A stretch of DNA of 64,000 bases from Bacteroidales bacterium (GTDB lineage: Bacteria; Bacteroidota; Bacteroidia; Bacteroidales; JAADJA01): NCBI GenBank assembly GCA_021740645.1, contig JAIOZL010000011.1, forward strand, positions 45,759 through 109,758, read 5' to 3'. Under the pieces are notes generated by a model. It searched no databases, was not told the DNA's origin, and worked only from the letters and a program-made list of their open reading frames with translations. Positions 8,518 to 19,027 of this stretch are shown here, piece by piece. Each line of letters opens with the position of its first letter. The first letter of the stretch is position 1. Both the position numbers and the translations under genes were made by a program.

Positions 8518-11022
8518 ATGAAAAAACTTTTGTTCATTTTTCTTTCAGGTTTAATCCTTCCACAGCTAAGCATTGGACAGGTAATTTCTGATTTTGAACT
8601 TGGAACTGACAACTGGCATTCTGAAGGCGATGGTGACTATTACTGGGAAGCTTCTAACGGGAATCCCGGAGGTTGTTTCAGGGTAGATGATGATGCGACA
8701 GGAGATTGGAACAATGGATTTGCTCCTGTAAAATTTCTTGGCGATTGGTCAGCAGCTACAGTTAGTGATTATGTATCAGCGGATATTTTTGTTCATCAAT
8801 TAAGCGGGAGTTATTCATCAGCAACTTTTGTTTTTCAAATTAAAGGACCTGGTGGAGAAGCACGGGCCTTTACGCCGGTGCAACCTCCACTTGATGTTTG
8901 GAATAACTATACAGCACATCTCGATCCTACAGAATGGACACTGATATCAGGGGACTGGAATCTTTTATTGCAGCAGGTCTCAGAATTGATAGTCCGGACT
9001 GAATACATCAGTGGTGATGAGTATGTACGACTGGATAACGTTATACTATCTATTACTCCTGCGGTTATTCCTGTAACTCCGGTAATTTGTTCCGATTTTG
9101 AGGAAGGTGGATATGATGGCTGGTCTTTTGCATCTACAGGTGGCGTAAGTAATTATTCCTCAGGCGGGAACCCCGGAAGATGCATCCGAATTACTGACGG
9201 ATCAGGTATTTCAAAGGCATTTCCACCACCAAAATACCTTGGCGATTGGTCCCAACTTGATAACCATGGAGCCGACATCAGAATGGATATTAAAATAACC
9301 AATTATTCGGGCACACTTTTAAATAACGATTATTTTATTCGGATAAGCGGGCCGGGTGGAGCAGCGAAATTCCTTATGGATAATACAATAAATTCAGCAT
9401 ATGATCGATATAAAACATTTGTTTTTCCGGTAGATGAAACTTATTGGGTTATGGAATCCGGGACCTGGAGTAGCCTGGTTAGTTATGTTAACAGTTTTGA
9501 AATCGTTGCTGAATTTCTAAATGCAAGTGAGATTGTATGGCTGGATAATTTTTGTATTAGCGACCTCCCTCCCGTTGCAGATTTTGGAGTTGACCTGCAA
9601 ACCAATTTTGTAGGAAATCCGCTTCAATTCAGTGATCAATCTGCCCAAGGCCCAACTTCCTGGAATTGGGATTTTGGCGACGGCCAGACTGCTACAGATC
9701 AGCATCCCACACATGTATATAATGCGGGTGGATTGTTCGATATAGAGTTAACGGCAAGTAATTATTTTGGTAACGATAGCGAATTGAAATCAGGTTTTAT
9801 CGAAATATTGCCTATTGATCAATGTTTAAAATATGAAGATGATTTCAATGATAATATAATTGATCCGTCATGGTGGATAAAAAACGGAACCTGGAGCGAA
9901 GCAAACGGGAATATCAGACAAACGTCAAATTACTATGAATCAAGTTTATTAGGAGGTTGCTTCGCCTTAACAGGAAGCTTTCTTTGGGAAGACTATGTAT
10001 TTTCCGGCGAAATGATGTCGAGCGACAATGACAATATTGGTTTTGTTTTCAATTGGCAGGATGAACAAAATATGTATATGTTCGACTGGGAATTGCAAAC
10101 TACCTACCGGCATCTCGTTAAATGGGAAAATGGAGTGCAGACCATCCTTGCTTCGGACAACATTGGCTATACTGCAAACCAATGGTATAATTTCAGAATA
10201 TATTCTATCAACAACAGAATCATTATAACCATCGACGGAATTGAAATATTTGATGTGGAAGACAATACATTTACAAATGGAAAAGCGGGTCTGTTTTGTT
10301 CGGGAAACCAATCCAGTTATTGGGATAATTATAAGGTTGAATGCCCGGGAGCAAATGTAGATTTAAGGGTTTTTTTGGAAGGGCCCTTTAATGGAACAGC
10401 TATGAATACTGACTTAAATAACCAGCTGCTGATCCCTTTATCCAATCCCTATACAGCTCCACCATGGAATCATTTGGGCTCTGAAGGGATATCAGCTCCC
10501 CCCGAATCAACGGTGGTTGACTGGGTGTTAGTTGAGTTCAGGGATGCATCCTCGGCAGCAGCGGCCACTCCGGCTACTTCAGTAGGGACCTATGCTGCAC
10601 TGTTACTAAATAATGGGGATATTGTAAGCCCCTATAATTATTGGCCTTTGTATTTAAATTATAATGTTACAAATCAGCTTTTTGCTGTCATTTATCACAG
10701 GAACCATCTTTCAATTATGTCTTCTTCTCCATTAATTGAAGTTGGTGGAGATTATACGTATGATTTTACTTTAAGTGCGGGCCAGGCCTACGGAACAGCC
10801 GCACAAAAAGACCTGGGAAACGGAAATTTTGGTATGTTTGCCGGAGATTTTGATGCAAATGGAGTAATTGATAATAATGATAAAAGCAATCCGTGGGGCA
10901 ATCAGGCCGGAGGCTTTGGATATTTAGATTCAGATGGTAATCTTAACGGGCAGGCAGATAACCTGGATAAAAATGACCAGTGGAAGATTAACTACAGCAA
11001 ATCTACACAGGTTCCTCAATAA
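8518..11022 (+). CDS. Secreted PKD/LamG-like carbohydrate-binding protein with dockerin-like C-terminal module
   Basis: The signal peptide covers residues 1-21 (SIGQ/V). Two tandem beta-sandwich domains follow at about 22-180 and 190-345; both have D-F-E-x-G ... GNPG-x-C-x-R starts and GDW motifs and resemble galactose-binding-like modules. A PKD domain lies at about 350-435 (SWNWDFGDGQ). A concanavalin/LamG-like domain lies at about 440-610 (FNDNIIDPSWW ... KAGLFCSGNQ). The shared C-terminal module begins at nt 10360 and ends in calcium-loop-like DFDANGVIDNND and DGNLNGQADNLD, then QVPQ. No catalytic domain was recognised. It is likely an extracellular glycan-binding component. It stands 112 bases after the S74 gene. 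Confidence 0.88.
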   Translation: MKKLLFIFLSGLILPQLSIGQVISDFELGTDNWHSEGDGDYYWEASNGNPGGCFRVDDDATGDWNNGFAPVKFLGDWSAATVSDYVSADIFVHQLSGSYSSATFVFQIKGPGGEARAFTPVQPPLDVWNNYTAHLDPTEWTLISGDWNLLLQQVSELIVRTEYISGDEYVRLDNVILSITPAVIPVTPVICSDFEEGGYDGWSFASTGGVSNYSSGGNPGRCIRITDGSGISKAFPPPKYLGDWSQLDNHGADIRMDIKITNYSGTLLNNDYFIRISGPGGAAKFLMDNTINSAYDRYKTFVFPVDETYWVMESGTWSSLVSYVNSFEIVAEFLNASEIVWLDNFCISDLPPVADFGVDLQTNFVGNPLQFSDQSAQGPTSWNWDFGDGQTATDQHPTHVYNAGGLFDIELTASNYFGNDSELKSGFIEILPIDQCLKYEDDFNDNIIDPSWWIKNGTWSEANGNIRQTSNYYESSLLGGCFALTGSFLWEDYVFSGEMMSSDNDNIGFVFNWQDEQNMYMFDWELQTTYRHLVKWENGVQTILASDNIGYTANQWYNFRIYSINNRIIITIDGIEIFDVEDNTFTNGKAGLFCSGNQSSYWDNYKVECPGANVDLRVFLEGPFNGTAMNTDLNNQLLIPLSNPYTAPPWNHLGSEGISAPPESTVVDWVLVEFRDASSAAAATPATSVGTYAALLLNNGDIVSPYNYWPLYLNYNVTNQLFAVIYHRNHLSIMSSSPLIEVGGDYTYDFTLSAGQAYGTAAQKDLGNGNFGMFAGDFDANGVIDNNDKSNPWGNQAGGFGYLDSDGNLNGQADNLDKNDQWKINYSKSTQVPQ

Positions 11023-11111
11023 GATGTCGTTCATTTGTGATTATTTGATACGGGCCTTGATTAACTAATTGTATTTATAGCTCATATTTTTACTCATATT
11101 TTTTTATATTT

Positions 11112-14100
11112 GTGTGCTATCAATTATACAAGAGGTTGGCCAAACGTATTTTTCATCAAAATTATATATATTGTTTGCCTTTATGGGTAATTCTCTTCTC
11201 ATTCATTTTTACATCTACAAAAACTTTCTCACAGGAGTTCAAGTGTTTTGAATTGATCACAAGCAGTAACGGACTGTCACAATCTACCATTAATTGCCTG
11301 CATCAGGATAAAGATGGGTTACTTTGGATAGGTACCCAGGATGGACTAAACTTATATGATGGAAATTCTTTTGTTTATTTCCATAACCAACCCGGAGACA
11401 CCTTAAGCATTTCCGACAATTATATTCTTTCTATATGTGAGGATCTGAATGGGAACCTCTGGCTTGGTACCATGAGCGGAGGACTAAACAAATTTTGTAA
11501 AAAAACCCGGGAATTTACCAGGTATCAAACAAATGCGAAATCCACACAGGGAATTTCCAATAATACCGTTTGGGCGGTAACTACAGATATAGCAGGAAAT
11601 ATATTTGCAGGTACTAATTATGGCCTAAATATTTTCCATCCCAAAAGCGGAATATTTTCTTTTGCAGGGCAGAACGAGTCGGATTCCTCTTCAATATCTA
11701 ACCTGATGATTTCTGGATTATTTCTTGACAGGAATAACAATTTATGGGTTGGTACCCAAAAAGGATTATTCATTTTTGATCAAAAAAAGAAAGAATATTA
11801 CCCCATTGTTCCAAAGGAGAATAGTCAGGATGAAAACATGGTGGTATGGGTTATAAGGGAAGTTGGAAACTTGGTTTTCGTGGGGACAAACAGAGGTATT
11901 TGGAAAGCCAATCCAGAAACCCGGCTTTTAAAAAAATTACCACTAAATGAGACATTTAATACATGCTGGGCGCTGAACTTTGTATCGGAAAATAGTTTTC
12001 TGGCAGGAACTCAACATGGCTTATTCCATGTTAATCTATTAGACAATTCATTTAAAGAAATTTCATTTCAAAAGGCTAAAACCACTGACCATGCCCGAAA
12101 TAATGTTTGGTGTATTCTTCCCGACATGTCAGGGTTTTACTGGGTTGGTATGGATGAAGGTTTGATGAAAGTGAATGTGGTTAAAAAATCGTTTTTCACC
12201 TTAAGCACAGTATCTGAAAATAAGCTTTCACTTTCAGGTCCAAGTGTGATGTCTTTTCTGATTGACTCAGATAATACGCTTTGGGTTGGGACAGATGGGG
12301 CAGGTTTGAACCTATTACACAATGGAGATAATAAATTTCAGGTATGGAAAGCAAACCCTGGGAATATCAAAAGTATTTCAGGAAATCGAATTTGGTCGTT
12401 GCTTGAAGACAGACAGGGGCTGATCTGGATCGGGACTTACGGGGGAGGACTTAATAGTATAGATAAAAAAAGTGGGGAAATAAAAAATTACCTCCATAAC
12501 AAACACATCAATAGTCTTTCAAATAACAGGGTGATGGCAATGTATGAAGATAGCCGGGGAATTTTATGGGTAGGAACCCGCGGTGGGGGGTTAAATAAAT
12601 TTGATAAAAACAGCAATGCATTCAAATCCTATTTACATGATCCTGAAGACAGCACCTCACTTATTTCAAACACTGTTCTGGCAATAAATGAGGATTGGCA
12701 GGGTAATATATGGGTCGGCACATACTTAGGAGGTTTAAGCAAATTTAATTCATCCAAAGATAGTTTTACTAACTATTGTTACGTGGAAGACAAGCCGGAT
12801 TGTATTTCCAATAATAACGTATGGGCTATTCTTTTTGATAACGAAAACAGGATGTGGTTGGGAACACAGGGCGGATTGAATTGGGCAACAGAAAAGAATG
12901 GCCAAATAACCTTTCGGAATATTACAACCAAGCAGGGTTTGCCAAGCAATGTAATTTTTGGTTTACAACAAGATCGGAAAGGAAATATTTGGATGAGTAC
13001 ATTTCGTGGTATTGCTAAATTGAGGCTTAATAAAGCAAAATGGATAACTGAAGAGAATCACGCAATAGAAAGTTTAGAATCAGACCCATTTGACCCGGCT
13101 ATTGTCGCTTATTATGAACATGATGGGATTCATGGGAATGAATTTAATCAGGGGGCATCATATAAAGATAAACAAGGAAATATATATTTTGGTGGTTTAA
13201 AGGGAATGACTTATTTCCATCCAGATAGCATACAATCCAGCACATATAATCCTAAAGTAATTATTTCCGATTTTAAAATTTTTAATAATTCCGTTGGCTT
13301 TCATAAAGCTGAAGAAACTCATGGCAAAGTTTTTAAGGAAGGAAATTCCTACTATTTAACAGAGCATATCACCTATCTCGATCAGTTAACACTTACCTAT
13401 AAAGAAAGCGTTTTCTCTTTTACATTTTCTTCTCTCGATTTAAGTTTTCCTAACCAGCTTATGTATGCATATAAGATGGAAGGTTTTGAAACGTTATGGA
13501 ACTTTATAGAAGATCAAAATTCAGCTACCTATACTAATCTGGATGCAGGACACTACACGTTTAGGGTTAAAGCGAGCAATTGCGACGGACAATGGAGTTC
13601 GCATGAAGCAATCCTTCAAATCAGGATTCTCCCACCTTTTTGGAAAACGACCTGGTTTCTGGTTTTTATTAGCATTTTTGTTCTTTTAGTCATAACCCTG
13701 GCAATTTTAAGGCTTTTCCATATTCAGAAAAGAAATGCCAGAGCTGAAAGAGAAAAGATTGAATTACAGCTAAAAACTATCAAAAACCAGATTGACCCAC
13801 ACTTTGCATTTAATGCTATCAATATGATTGGCTCCATGGTATATAAAAATGATCCGGATACCGTATACGACTACTTTTCGCGCTTTGCCCACCTGATAAG
13901 AAATACATTAAAAGATAGCGAAAAAATAGCAAGGCCTTTAAAAGATGAACTGGAATTTGTAAAAAACTATTTAGAGATTCAAAAATCCCGATTTAAAAAC
14001 AAATTTGAATTCGAAGTTATCATAGGAGAAAGTACAGATCAAAATTTTCAGGTCCCCAAAATGATCATACAAGCTTATGTGGAGAATGCTATTAAACATG

Positions 14101-14381
14101 GTTTGATGAATAAAGAAGGGAAGGGCCTTGTTTCGATCACCATTTTTCAGGATTCAAATCAATTATCCATCTCAGTGAAAGATGATGGGATAGGAAGAAC
14201 TAAAGCCGCCGAATTCAATAAAAGCAGCACAAAAAGAGGAATGGCTATCATCCGTCAGATTTTTGATCTATACAAAAAAATATACCCCTATCAGATAACC
14301 CAAACGATAAAGGACTTACTAGACGATAAAGGCGATGCCTCAGGAACGGAAGTCATATTAACGATAACAAAAACCAACTAA
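11112..14381 (+). CDS. Beta-propeller (Reg_prop/Y_Y_Y) sensor histidine kinase, LytS type
   Basis: The N-terminal hydrophobic segment serves as signal or anchor. The periplasmic part is two seven-bladed propellers of Reg_prop repeats (DxxGxLWIGTxxGLN), then a Y_Y_Y domain at about 715-840, one membrane helix near 845-870 and a LytS/YehU kinase domain. The phospho-acceptor His is in DPHFAFN (His897 by this start), followed by an ENAIKH N-box and a DDGIG G-box. The family detects extracellular glycans or their products and phosphorylates a LytTR regulator; the partner starts 4 bases downstream. The GTG start overlaps an exact TATATTTG promoter box at 11105-11112, so translation may instead begin at the in-frame TTG at 11136. 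Confidence 0.9.
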   Translation: MCYQLYKRLAKRIFHQNYIYCLPLWVILFSFIFTSTKTFSQEFKCFELITSSNGLSQSTINCLHQDKDGLLWIGTQDGLNLYDGNSFVYFHNQPGDTLSISDNYILSICEDLNGNLWLGTMSGGLNKFCKKTREFTRYQTNAKSTQGISNNTVWAVTTDIAGNIFAGTNYGLNIFHPKSGIFSFAGQNESDSSSISNLMISGLFLDRNNNLWVGTQKGLFIFDQKKKEYYPIVPKENSQDENMVVWVIREVGNLVFVGTNRGIWKANPETRLLKKLPLNETFNTCWALNFVSENSFLAGTQHGLFHVNLLDNSFKEISFQKAKTTDHARNNVWCILPDMSGFYWVGMDEGLMKVNVVKKSFFTLSTVSENKLSLSGPSVMSFLIDSDNTLWVGTDGAGLNLLHNGDNKFQVWKANPGNIKSISGNRIWSLLEDRQGLIWIGTYGGGLNSIDKKSGEIKNYLHNKHINSLSNNRVMAMYEDSRGILWVGTRGGGLNKFDKNSNAFKSYLHDPEDSTSLISNTVLAINEDWQGNIWVGTYLGGLSKFNSSKDSFTNYCYVEDKPDCISNNNVWAILFDNENRMWLGTQGGLNWATEKNGQITFRNITTKQGLPSNVIFGLQQDRKGNIWMSTFRGIAKLRLNKAKWITEENHAIESLESDPFDPAIVAYYEHDGIHGNEFNQGASYKDKQGNIYFGGLKGMTYFHPDSIQSSTYNPKVIISDFKIFNNSVGFHKAEETHGKVFKEGNSYYLTEHITYLDQLTLTYKESVFSFTFSSLDLSFPNQLMYAYKMEGFETLWNFIEDQNSATYTNLDAGHYTFRVKASNCDGQWSSHEAILQIRILPPFWKTTWFLVFISIFVLLVITLAILRLFHIQKRNARAEREKIELQLKTIKNQIDPHFAFNAINMIGSMVYKNDPDTVYDYFSRFAHLIRNTLKDSEKIARPLKDELEFVKNYLEIQKSRFKNKFEFEVIIGESTDQNFQVPKMIIQAYVENAIKHGLMNKEGKGLVSITIFQDSNQLSISVKDDGIGRTKAAEFNKSSTKRGMAIIRQIFDLYKKIYPYQITQTIKDLLDDKGDASGTEVILTITKTN

Positions 14382-14385
14382 GAAC

Positions 14386-15144
14386 ATGAGCGATATCTAT
14401 TTTTCGGCCATTATTATTGATGATGAAGAAGAAGCCAGGAATATTCTTGAGCGACAACTTCTTCGTTTAGGAAACATCCAAATAAAAGCGAAAGCGTCAG
14501 GAGTGGATGAAGGGTTTGAAAAGATATTGGAATTGAAGCCCAATTTGATTTTTCTGGATATTCAAATGCCAGGGAAAAATGGTTTTGAACTCATTAAATT
14601 ACTTAAAAAATTTAAGCTATCCACCACCGTTATTTTTGTTACAGCCCATCATGAATATGCGATAAATGCGATGAAAGTTGCTGCCTTTGATTATTTATTA
14701 AAGCCGGTAGTTTTTAGCGAATTAAAACAAACAGTTAATCGTTTTACGGAAAAGCAACTTGAAAAATTAAGTGAAAACAAAGTAGATAAACTTTTTGAGA
14801 TTCTTAACCGGTCAGGAAAAATTTCATTTAATACGCGCACAGGATACATTTATGTAGCGGAAAACGATATTGTATTTTGCAAAGCAGAAGTGAACTATAC
14901 CGAAATCCATTTCAGTTTAAACCGTAAAGAGGTGGTAACTGTTAATATCGGAAGAGTGCAGGAAATGCTCAACAACACAAAATTTTTCAGGATAAGCAGG
15001 TCGCACCTGATCAATATGGATTACCTTATTAAAGCCAACAGAAGGTTAAAAATCTGTCAGCTTTTTAAAAACGAAGAAACTTTTACTGTTCCGGCCCCTC
15101 CCAAACAAATTCGCCAACTTGAAGCCTTGATAAATAATATCTGA
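14386..15144 (+). CDS. LytTR-family response regulator
   Basis: The receiver domain is at residues 7-125 with the acidic pair IIDDEE, phospho-acceptor Asp58 in FLDIQMPG, the Thr of FVTAHHE and Lys of LLKPV. A LytTR DNA-binding domain lies at about 150-250 (ISRSHLINMDYL). It is the cognate partner of the histidine kinase whose stop lies 4 bases upstream. LytTR proteins usually bind paired direct repeats spaced by about two helical turns. The targets are unknown but may include nearby surface-protein genes. Confidence 0.95.
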   Translation: MSDIYFSAIIIDDEEEARNILERQLLRLGNIQIKAKASGVDEGFEKILELKPNLIFLDIQMPGKNGFELIKLLKKFKLSTTVIFVTAHHEYAINAMKVAAFDYLLKPVVFSELKQTVNRFTEKQLEKLSENKVDKLFEILNRSGKISFNTRTGYIYVAENDIVFCKAEVNYTEIHFSLNRKEVVTVNIGRVQEMLNNTKFFRISRSHLINMDYLIKANRRLKICQLFKNEETFTVPAPPKQIRQLEALINNI

Positions 15145-15260
15145 CGATTGAGCCCCTTTAATTGAAAATTGAAAAACTATGATATTCTTCTTTCAATAAT
15201 TATATAGAACTTTTTTATTGGTTTGAAAAATTTGTAACATTGCATTACAAGACTAAATAA

Positions 15261-16331
15261 ATGCCCAAGCAATTCCAGCACATAATAATTACTCATTTTT
15301 GTTTTCGTGGCAAAAATGCTTTTAAGCATTTACGATGGCCGGGGCTGGCATTTTATATTTACCCCCTTACTAAAAAATACCTGGACTATCGGTTCAAACT
15401 ATTTGAAATGCTTTGTTTACCCGGAATACTTGGCCAAAGCAATCAGAATTTTACCTGGGTGCTGGTCATTGATAAAGACCTCGGCTTCTCTTACAAAAAG
15501 AAGTTAAGTGAATTAGTTCAAGCCCGGAAAAAAACTTTTCTGGTTGAATATAACTCAACCCTTAGGCTTGACCAGCTGGATTGGCTAAAAACCTTTATTG
15601 AGGGAAAACCGGACTATATACTTACCTCAAATCACGATGACGATGATTGTTTACCAGTAAATTTTGTGGAACAATTTCACAAAGTTCTTTCAGAAGAAAG
15701 TACATCAGTAAAGCTACCTCCGTTAAAAATATTTGGCTGTGATCAAATACTACAGTGGGACCTGCTCTATAGTAAAAACACTCCTCTGGGAAAATATAGT
15801 AATTGGCATCGCAATTATAAAACCTCGTCCTGTGGATTTTCATTACGGGTAAAGTATCCTGAATATAATCATTCGGTAAGCGGGATGGTGCACAAATTTG
15901 CACCTCATTATTTTAACTTTACATCTTCCCCTCCTACGCGCCATGTTCAAGCTATCCGCAAAGTTTTTCTTGAATCATCATACAAGAATAAGGAGGAATT
16001 ATCCTCCTGGCCTCCTGATTCAATGTTCCGCGATATAAGTGAAGTTACAGGTCCTGTCCTTATGTCGAACCACGCCCGTAATGCGCAATATTCCCGGTTA
16101 TATGAGCAGAAACATATGTCGGATATTGTTACCGGCCCCGATTCTTTTAATGAATATAATATTGATTGGGAAAAGGCATATAAGTATATTTCAGGATTTA
16201 AAAAGAACAGGAGTATATACTTTGCCCGGCGAATACAAAAGAATTTCAGAAAATTAAAAAGAAAAACTATTAGAAAATTAAACCAATATTCGATGAGGAT
16301 CATAATTAGAAAAGAAATTTATTATGACTAA
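15261..16331 (+). CDS. Putative rhamnosyltransferase-like glycosyltransferase
   Basis: This is a cytoplasmic protein of 356 residues without a signal peptide. The start (ITHFCFRGKNAF ... DYRFKLFEMLCLPGI) and the DDDD cluster at about residues 125-128 (SNHDDDDCLP) fit the putative rhamnosyl-transferase family, a GT-A-like fold in which acidic residues bind the nucleotide-sugar metal. The C-terminus is strongly basic. The likely role is adding a sugar to surface polysaccharide or glycoprotein glycans; donor and acceptor are not visible. The gene overlaps the next one by 8 bases, so the two are translationally coupled. A near-consensus -7 box (TAACATTG) lies at 15235-15242, 18 bases before the ATG. 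Confidence 0.7.
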   Translation: MPKQFQHIIITHFCFRGKNAFKHLRWPGLAFYIYPLTKKYLDYRFKLFEMLCLPGILGQSNQNFTWVLVIDKDLGFSYKKKLSELVQARKKTFLVEYNSTLRLDQLDWLKTFIEGKPDYILTSNHDDDDCLPVNFVEQFHKVLSEESTSVKLPPLKIFGCDQILQWDLLYSKNTPLGKYSNWHRNYKTSSCGFSLRVKYPEYNHSVSGMVHKFAPHYFNFTSSPPTRHVQAIRKVFLESSYKNKEELSSWPPDSMFRDISEVTGPVLMSNHARNAQYSRLYEQKHMSDIVTGPDSFNEYNIDWEKAYKYISGFKKNRSIYFARRIQKNFRKLKRKTIRKLNQYSMRIIIRKEIYYD

Positions 16332-16998
16332 AAGAGTAATTATCACCGGTGCCACGGGTATGGTAGGCAAAGGGGTTCTGTTGGAATGCCTTGATCATGA
16401 AGCCATAAATGAAGTGCTTGTTTTAGGCCGAAATCCAGTGGGAATCAGTAATAGCAAGCTGAAAGAACTAGTCCATAAAGATTTTTCAAATTTTTCCGGA
16501 GTAAAAAATCAACTATCAGGATACGATGCTTGTTTCTTTTGCCTGGGAATCAGTGCAGCAGGACTGAAGGAAGAAGAATATAAAAAAATAACTTATGACT
16601 TTACCCTTTCGCTGGCCAGAACTCTCCATGATATTAATCCGGCTATGACCTTCAATTATATTTCCGGACAGGGAACAGATTCAACAGAAAAAGGCAGGAT
16701 GATGTGGGCACGTATAAAAGGAAAAACAGAAAATGACTTACTTAACCTGGGTTTTAAACAGGCTTTTATGTTCCGGCCAGGAATGATTATTCCACTAAGA
16801 GGAATAAAATCCAGGACAAAAAGCTACCAGTTTATGTACGATTATTTTTTATGGCTGGTAAAACTTATCAAAGCTCTTGCCCCTAATTCTGTAGTTAATA
16901 CAACACAAATAGGATTAGCAATGATCAATTCCATGTTTAAAGCTCACGATAAAAAAATTTTAGTTCCGAAAGACATTATCCATTTATCACATCTATAA
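16324..16998 (+). CDS. Atypical SDR / NAD(P)H-binding protein
   Basis: The Rossmann nucleotide-binding motif ITGATGMVGKG is at residues 6-16. The body resembles HTATIP2-like atypical short-chain dehydrogenases (FFCLGIS, YISGQGTDS, FMFRPGMIIP). The canonical Y-x3-K pair is not obvious, so catalysis is uncertain and the protein may be a redox-sensing or binding member. At 224 residues it is a normal length for the family. The start codon lies inside the end of the glycosyltransferase gene in another frame, which suggests translational coupling. Confidence 0.75.
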   Translation: MTKRVIITGATGMVGKGVLLECLDHEAINEVLVLGRNPVGISNSKLKELVHKDFSNFSGVKNQLSGYDACFFCLGISAAGLKEEEYKKITYDFTLSLARTLHDINPAMTFNYISGQGTDSTEKGRMMWARIKGKTENDLLNLGFKQAFMFRPGMIIPLRGIKSRTKSYQFMYDYFLWLVKLIKALAPNSVVNTTQIGLAMINSMFKAHDKKILVPKDIIHLSHL

Positions 16999-17070
16999 AT
17001 CATAGTTTAGATTATTCACAAACATTCTTATTCCGAAGCTGTTAATAGACTAAGATCTAAAACTAAAAAA

Positions 17071-17985
17071 ATGAATAAAGAAAAATGGACCCCCGATAAT
17101 ATCCCTGACCTTAAAGGAAAAGTTATAGTCGTTACAGGTGGAAATAGTGGGCTGGGTTATGAATCAGTTAAAGCATTTGCTGAAAAAGGTGCAGAAGTGA
17201 TACTTGCAAGTCGTGATGTTGAAAAGGGAGAAGCTGCTAAAGCCCAAATAGGACAAACTAATGGAAAGATAGTTGTCATGCAATTAGACCTGATGGATCT
17301 GGCTTCCATTAAAAGTTTTGCCTCAAAGTTTAAAGAACACTACAATATACTGGATGTGCTACTGAATAATGCGGGGATTATGACCACTCCATACTTTCTG
17401 ACAAAGGATGGTTTTGAAGGACAAATGGGAACAAATCACCTTGGGCATTTTGCTTTAACCGCTTTAGTTTTTGATCTGATCAAAAAGACCCCAAAATCAA
17501 GGATTGTGAATGTGAGCAGTTCGGCTCATAAGCAGGGCAGAATGGATTTTGACAACCTGCTTTTTGACCATGAAAAAGATTACTCCCCATTGAAATCATA
17601 TGGCCGGTCAAAACTATCTAATCTGTTGTTTACTTACGAATTACAAAGACGACTTGAAACAAATAACATAGATGCTATTTCAGTAGCAGCGCATCCGGGA
17701 GTGGCTCAAACAAACCTGGCCCGTTATATTGATGGTAAGTTATGGTTCAAACTTATAACCCCAATTTTTAAGATGATCTCCCAGGATCAGGCCCATGGTG
17801 CTTTACCTCAGATAAGAGGTGCCGTTGACCCTGAAGTTAAAGGAGGTGAATATTATGGCCCGCATAAAGGGATGAAAGGTTTCCCGGTAGTGACAGAATC
17901 TAATGAAGCGTCGCACAATAAAGCAGACGCTAAAAAACTTTGGGAAGTATCAGAAAAACTGACCGGTATAAACTTTAAAATCTAA
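17071..17985 (+). CDS. Short-chain dehydrogenase/reductase, retinol-dehydrogenase-like
   Basis: This is a classical SDR of 304 residues. The cofactor motif TGGNSGLG is near residue 22 and NNAGIM near 99. The catalytic Ser is in VNVSSSAH and the Y-x3-K pair in SYGRSKLSN. The length and C-terminal segment fit the WW-domain-oxidoreductase/retinol-dehydrogenase branch that reduces lipophilic carbonyls with NADPH. The substrate is unknown. It lies 72 bases after the atypical SDR gene on the same strand and may be co-transcribed. Confidence 0.88.
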   Translation: MNKEKWTPDNIPDLKGKVIVVTGGNSGLGYESVKAFAEKGAEVILASRDVEKGEAAKAQIGQTNGKIVVMQLDLMDLASIKSFASKFKEHYNILDVLLNNAGIMTTPYFLTKDGFEGQMGTNHLGHFALTALVFDLIKKTPKSRIVNVSSSAHKQGRMDFDNLLFDHEKDYSPLKSYGRSKLSNLLFTYELQRRLETNNIDAISVAAHPGVAQTNLARYIDGKLWFKLITPIFKMISQDQAHGALPQIRGAVDPEVKGGEYYGPHKGMKGFPVVTESNEASHNKADAKKLWEVSEKLTGINFKI

Positions 17986-18189
17986 GGAATCGATTGATTA
18001 AAATTCATCATATTTTTAATCCACCTGGAAAAGAAGTGGAACAAAACCACATTGCGATTTTTCAAACCTGAAACCAATTCCCGAATTTTAGTCTATAGTT
18101 TATCCTTACCAATTCATAAACATTTCAACATAAATTAAACCCATTTCATCACGGATTTTATATCCTTTATTCAATAAGTCTAGAACTCA

Positions 18190-18221
18190 TTGACTTTTAG
18201 CCCTTGTAAATAATAACTTTG
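18190..18221 (+). promoter_or_regulatory. Bacteroidota promoter (-33 TTG, -7 TAACTTTG)
   Basis: TTGAC at 18190-18194 is followed by an exact TAnnTTTG box, TAACTTTG, at 18214-18221, with 21 bases between TTG and the box. This is the usual primary-sigma arrangement in Bacteroidota. It lies 40 bases before the lipoprotein start at 18261. Confidence 0.7.
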
Positions 18222-18260
18222 GTTGTTTAGTAAAACAAGTCAAATCAAAAAAATACCAAC

Positions 18261-18998
18261 ATGAAAAAACAAGGGTTTTATTTATTAATGTTATTTTCAG
18301 CAACGATATTGTTGTTGATCAGTGCCTGTTCAAAAGACAATACAGAACCTTCCCAGGAACCGACCAAAGATGCTCCAACATTTGAAACGAAAACTGTTAC
18401 ACCCCCTGATGCAATGATGGAATCGTCTGATCCGGGGGCTCAAATGGCGGTGAGTTATATCAGTTTGGCCAATAGTTTCTCCGGGTTTGCAGGAATGATG
18501 ACGCCTCCGGGTGGAGCCCCTTACAAATCAACTTTAGAGGGTGAACCCTGGGTTTATACCTGGGAATTTAATGAAGGCCAGGATGTATATTTCATCACCT
18601 TAACCATCCTGGAAACGACCACCCATTTTGAGTGGAATATGCTAATTAACGGCACATTAAGTGGCCTTGTACTTACTGACTTTCTATACATGGATGCTTC
18701 ACAAACCCTGGACGGATCTTCCGGAGAATATACTTTATACGACCCCGAAGAAGTGGGTTATGTAATGAAAGCTTCCTGGTCGACAGATGCTGCCGGTGTG
18801 TACATGCTGAGTTTTGAAATACCTGAAGATGTTATCATCGAATTGGTTACCAATCCCAATGGTTCGGGTGAAATAGCCACCTATGAATGGAATGGTAACG
18901 TCAAGGAACTGACCTTTGAAGCAATCTGGGATGCCACAGGGCATGGTGAATGGTGGGAATATTTTGAAGGTGCTTTGTCGGACCACGGAACCTGGTAA
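18261..18998 (+). CDS. Hypothetical outer-membrane lipoprotein
   Basis: The lipoprotein signal ends in the lipobox LISAC, so Cys23 should be acylated; the following SKDNTEPSQEP linker has the acidic, flexible look of surface-exposed Bacteroidota lipoproteins. The remaining ~200 residues are predicted to be mostly beta (alternating aromatic strands such as WVYTWEFNEG and FEWNMLING), with no family I recognise. It is preceded by its own promoter at 18190-18221. The gap to the next gene is only 29 bases. Confidence 0.8.
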   Translation: MKKQGFYLLMLFSATILLLISACSKDNTEPSQEPTKDAPTFETKTVTPPDAMMESSDPGAQMAVSYISLANSFSGFAGMMTPPGGAPYKSTLEGEPWVYTWEFNEGQDVYFITLTILETTTHFEWNMLINGTLSGLVLTDFLYMDASQTLDGSSGEYTLYDPEEVGYVMKASWSTDAAGVYMLSFEIPEDVIIELVTNPNGSGEIATYEWNGNVKELTFEAIWDATGHGEWWEYFEGALSDHGTW

Positions 18999-19027
18999 AG
19001 AAACTGGTATAATACCAAATCCATTAA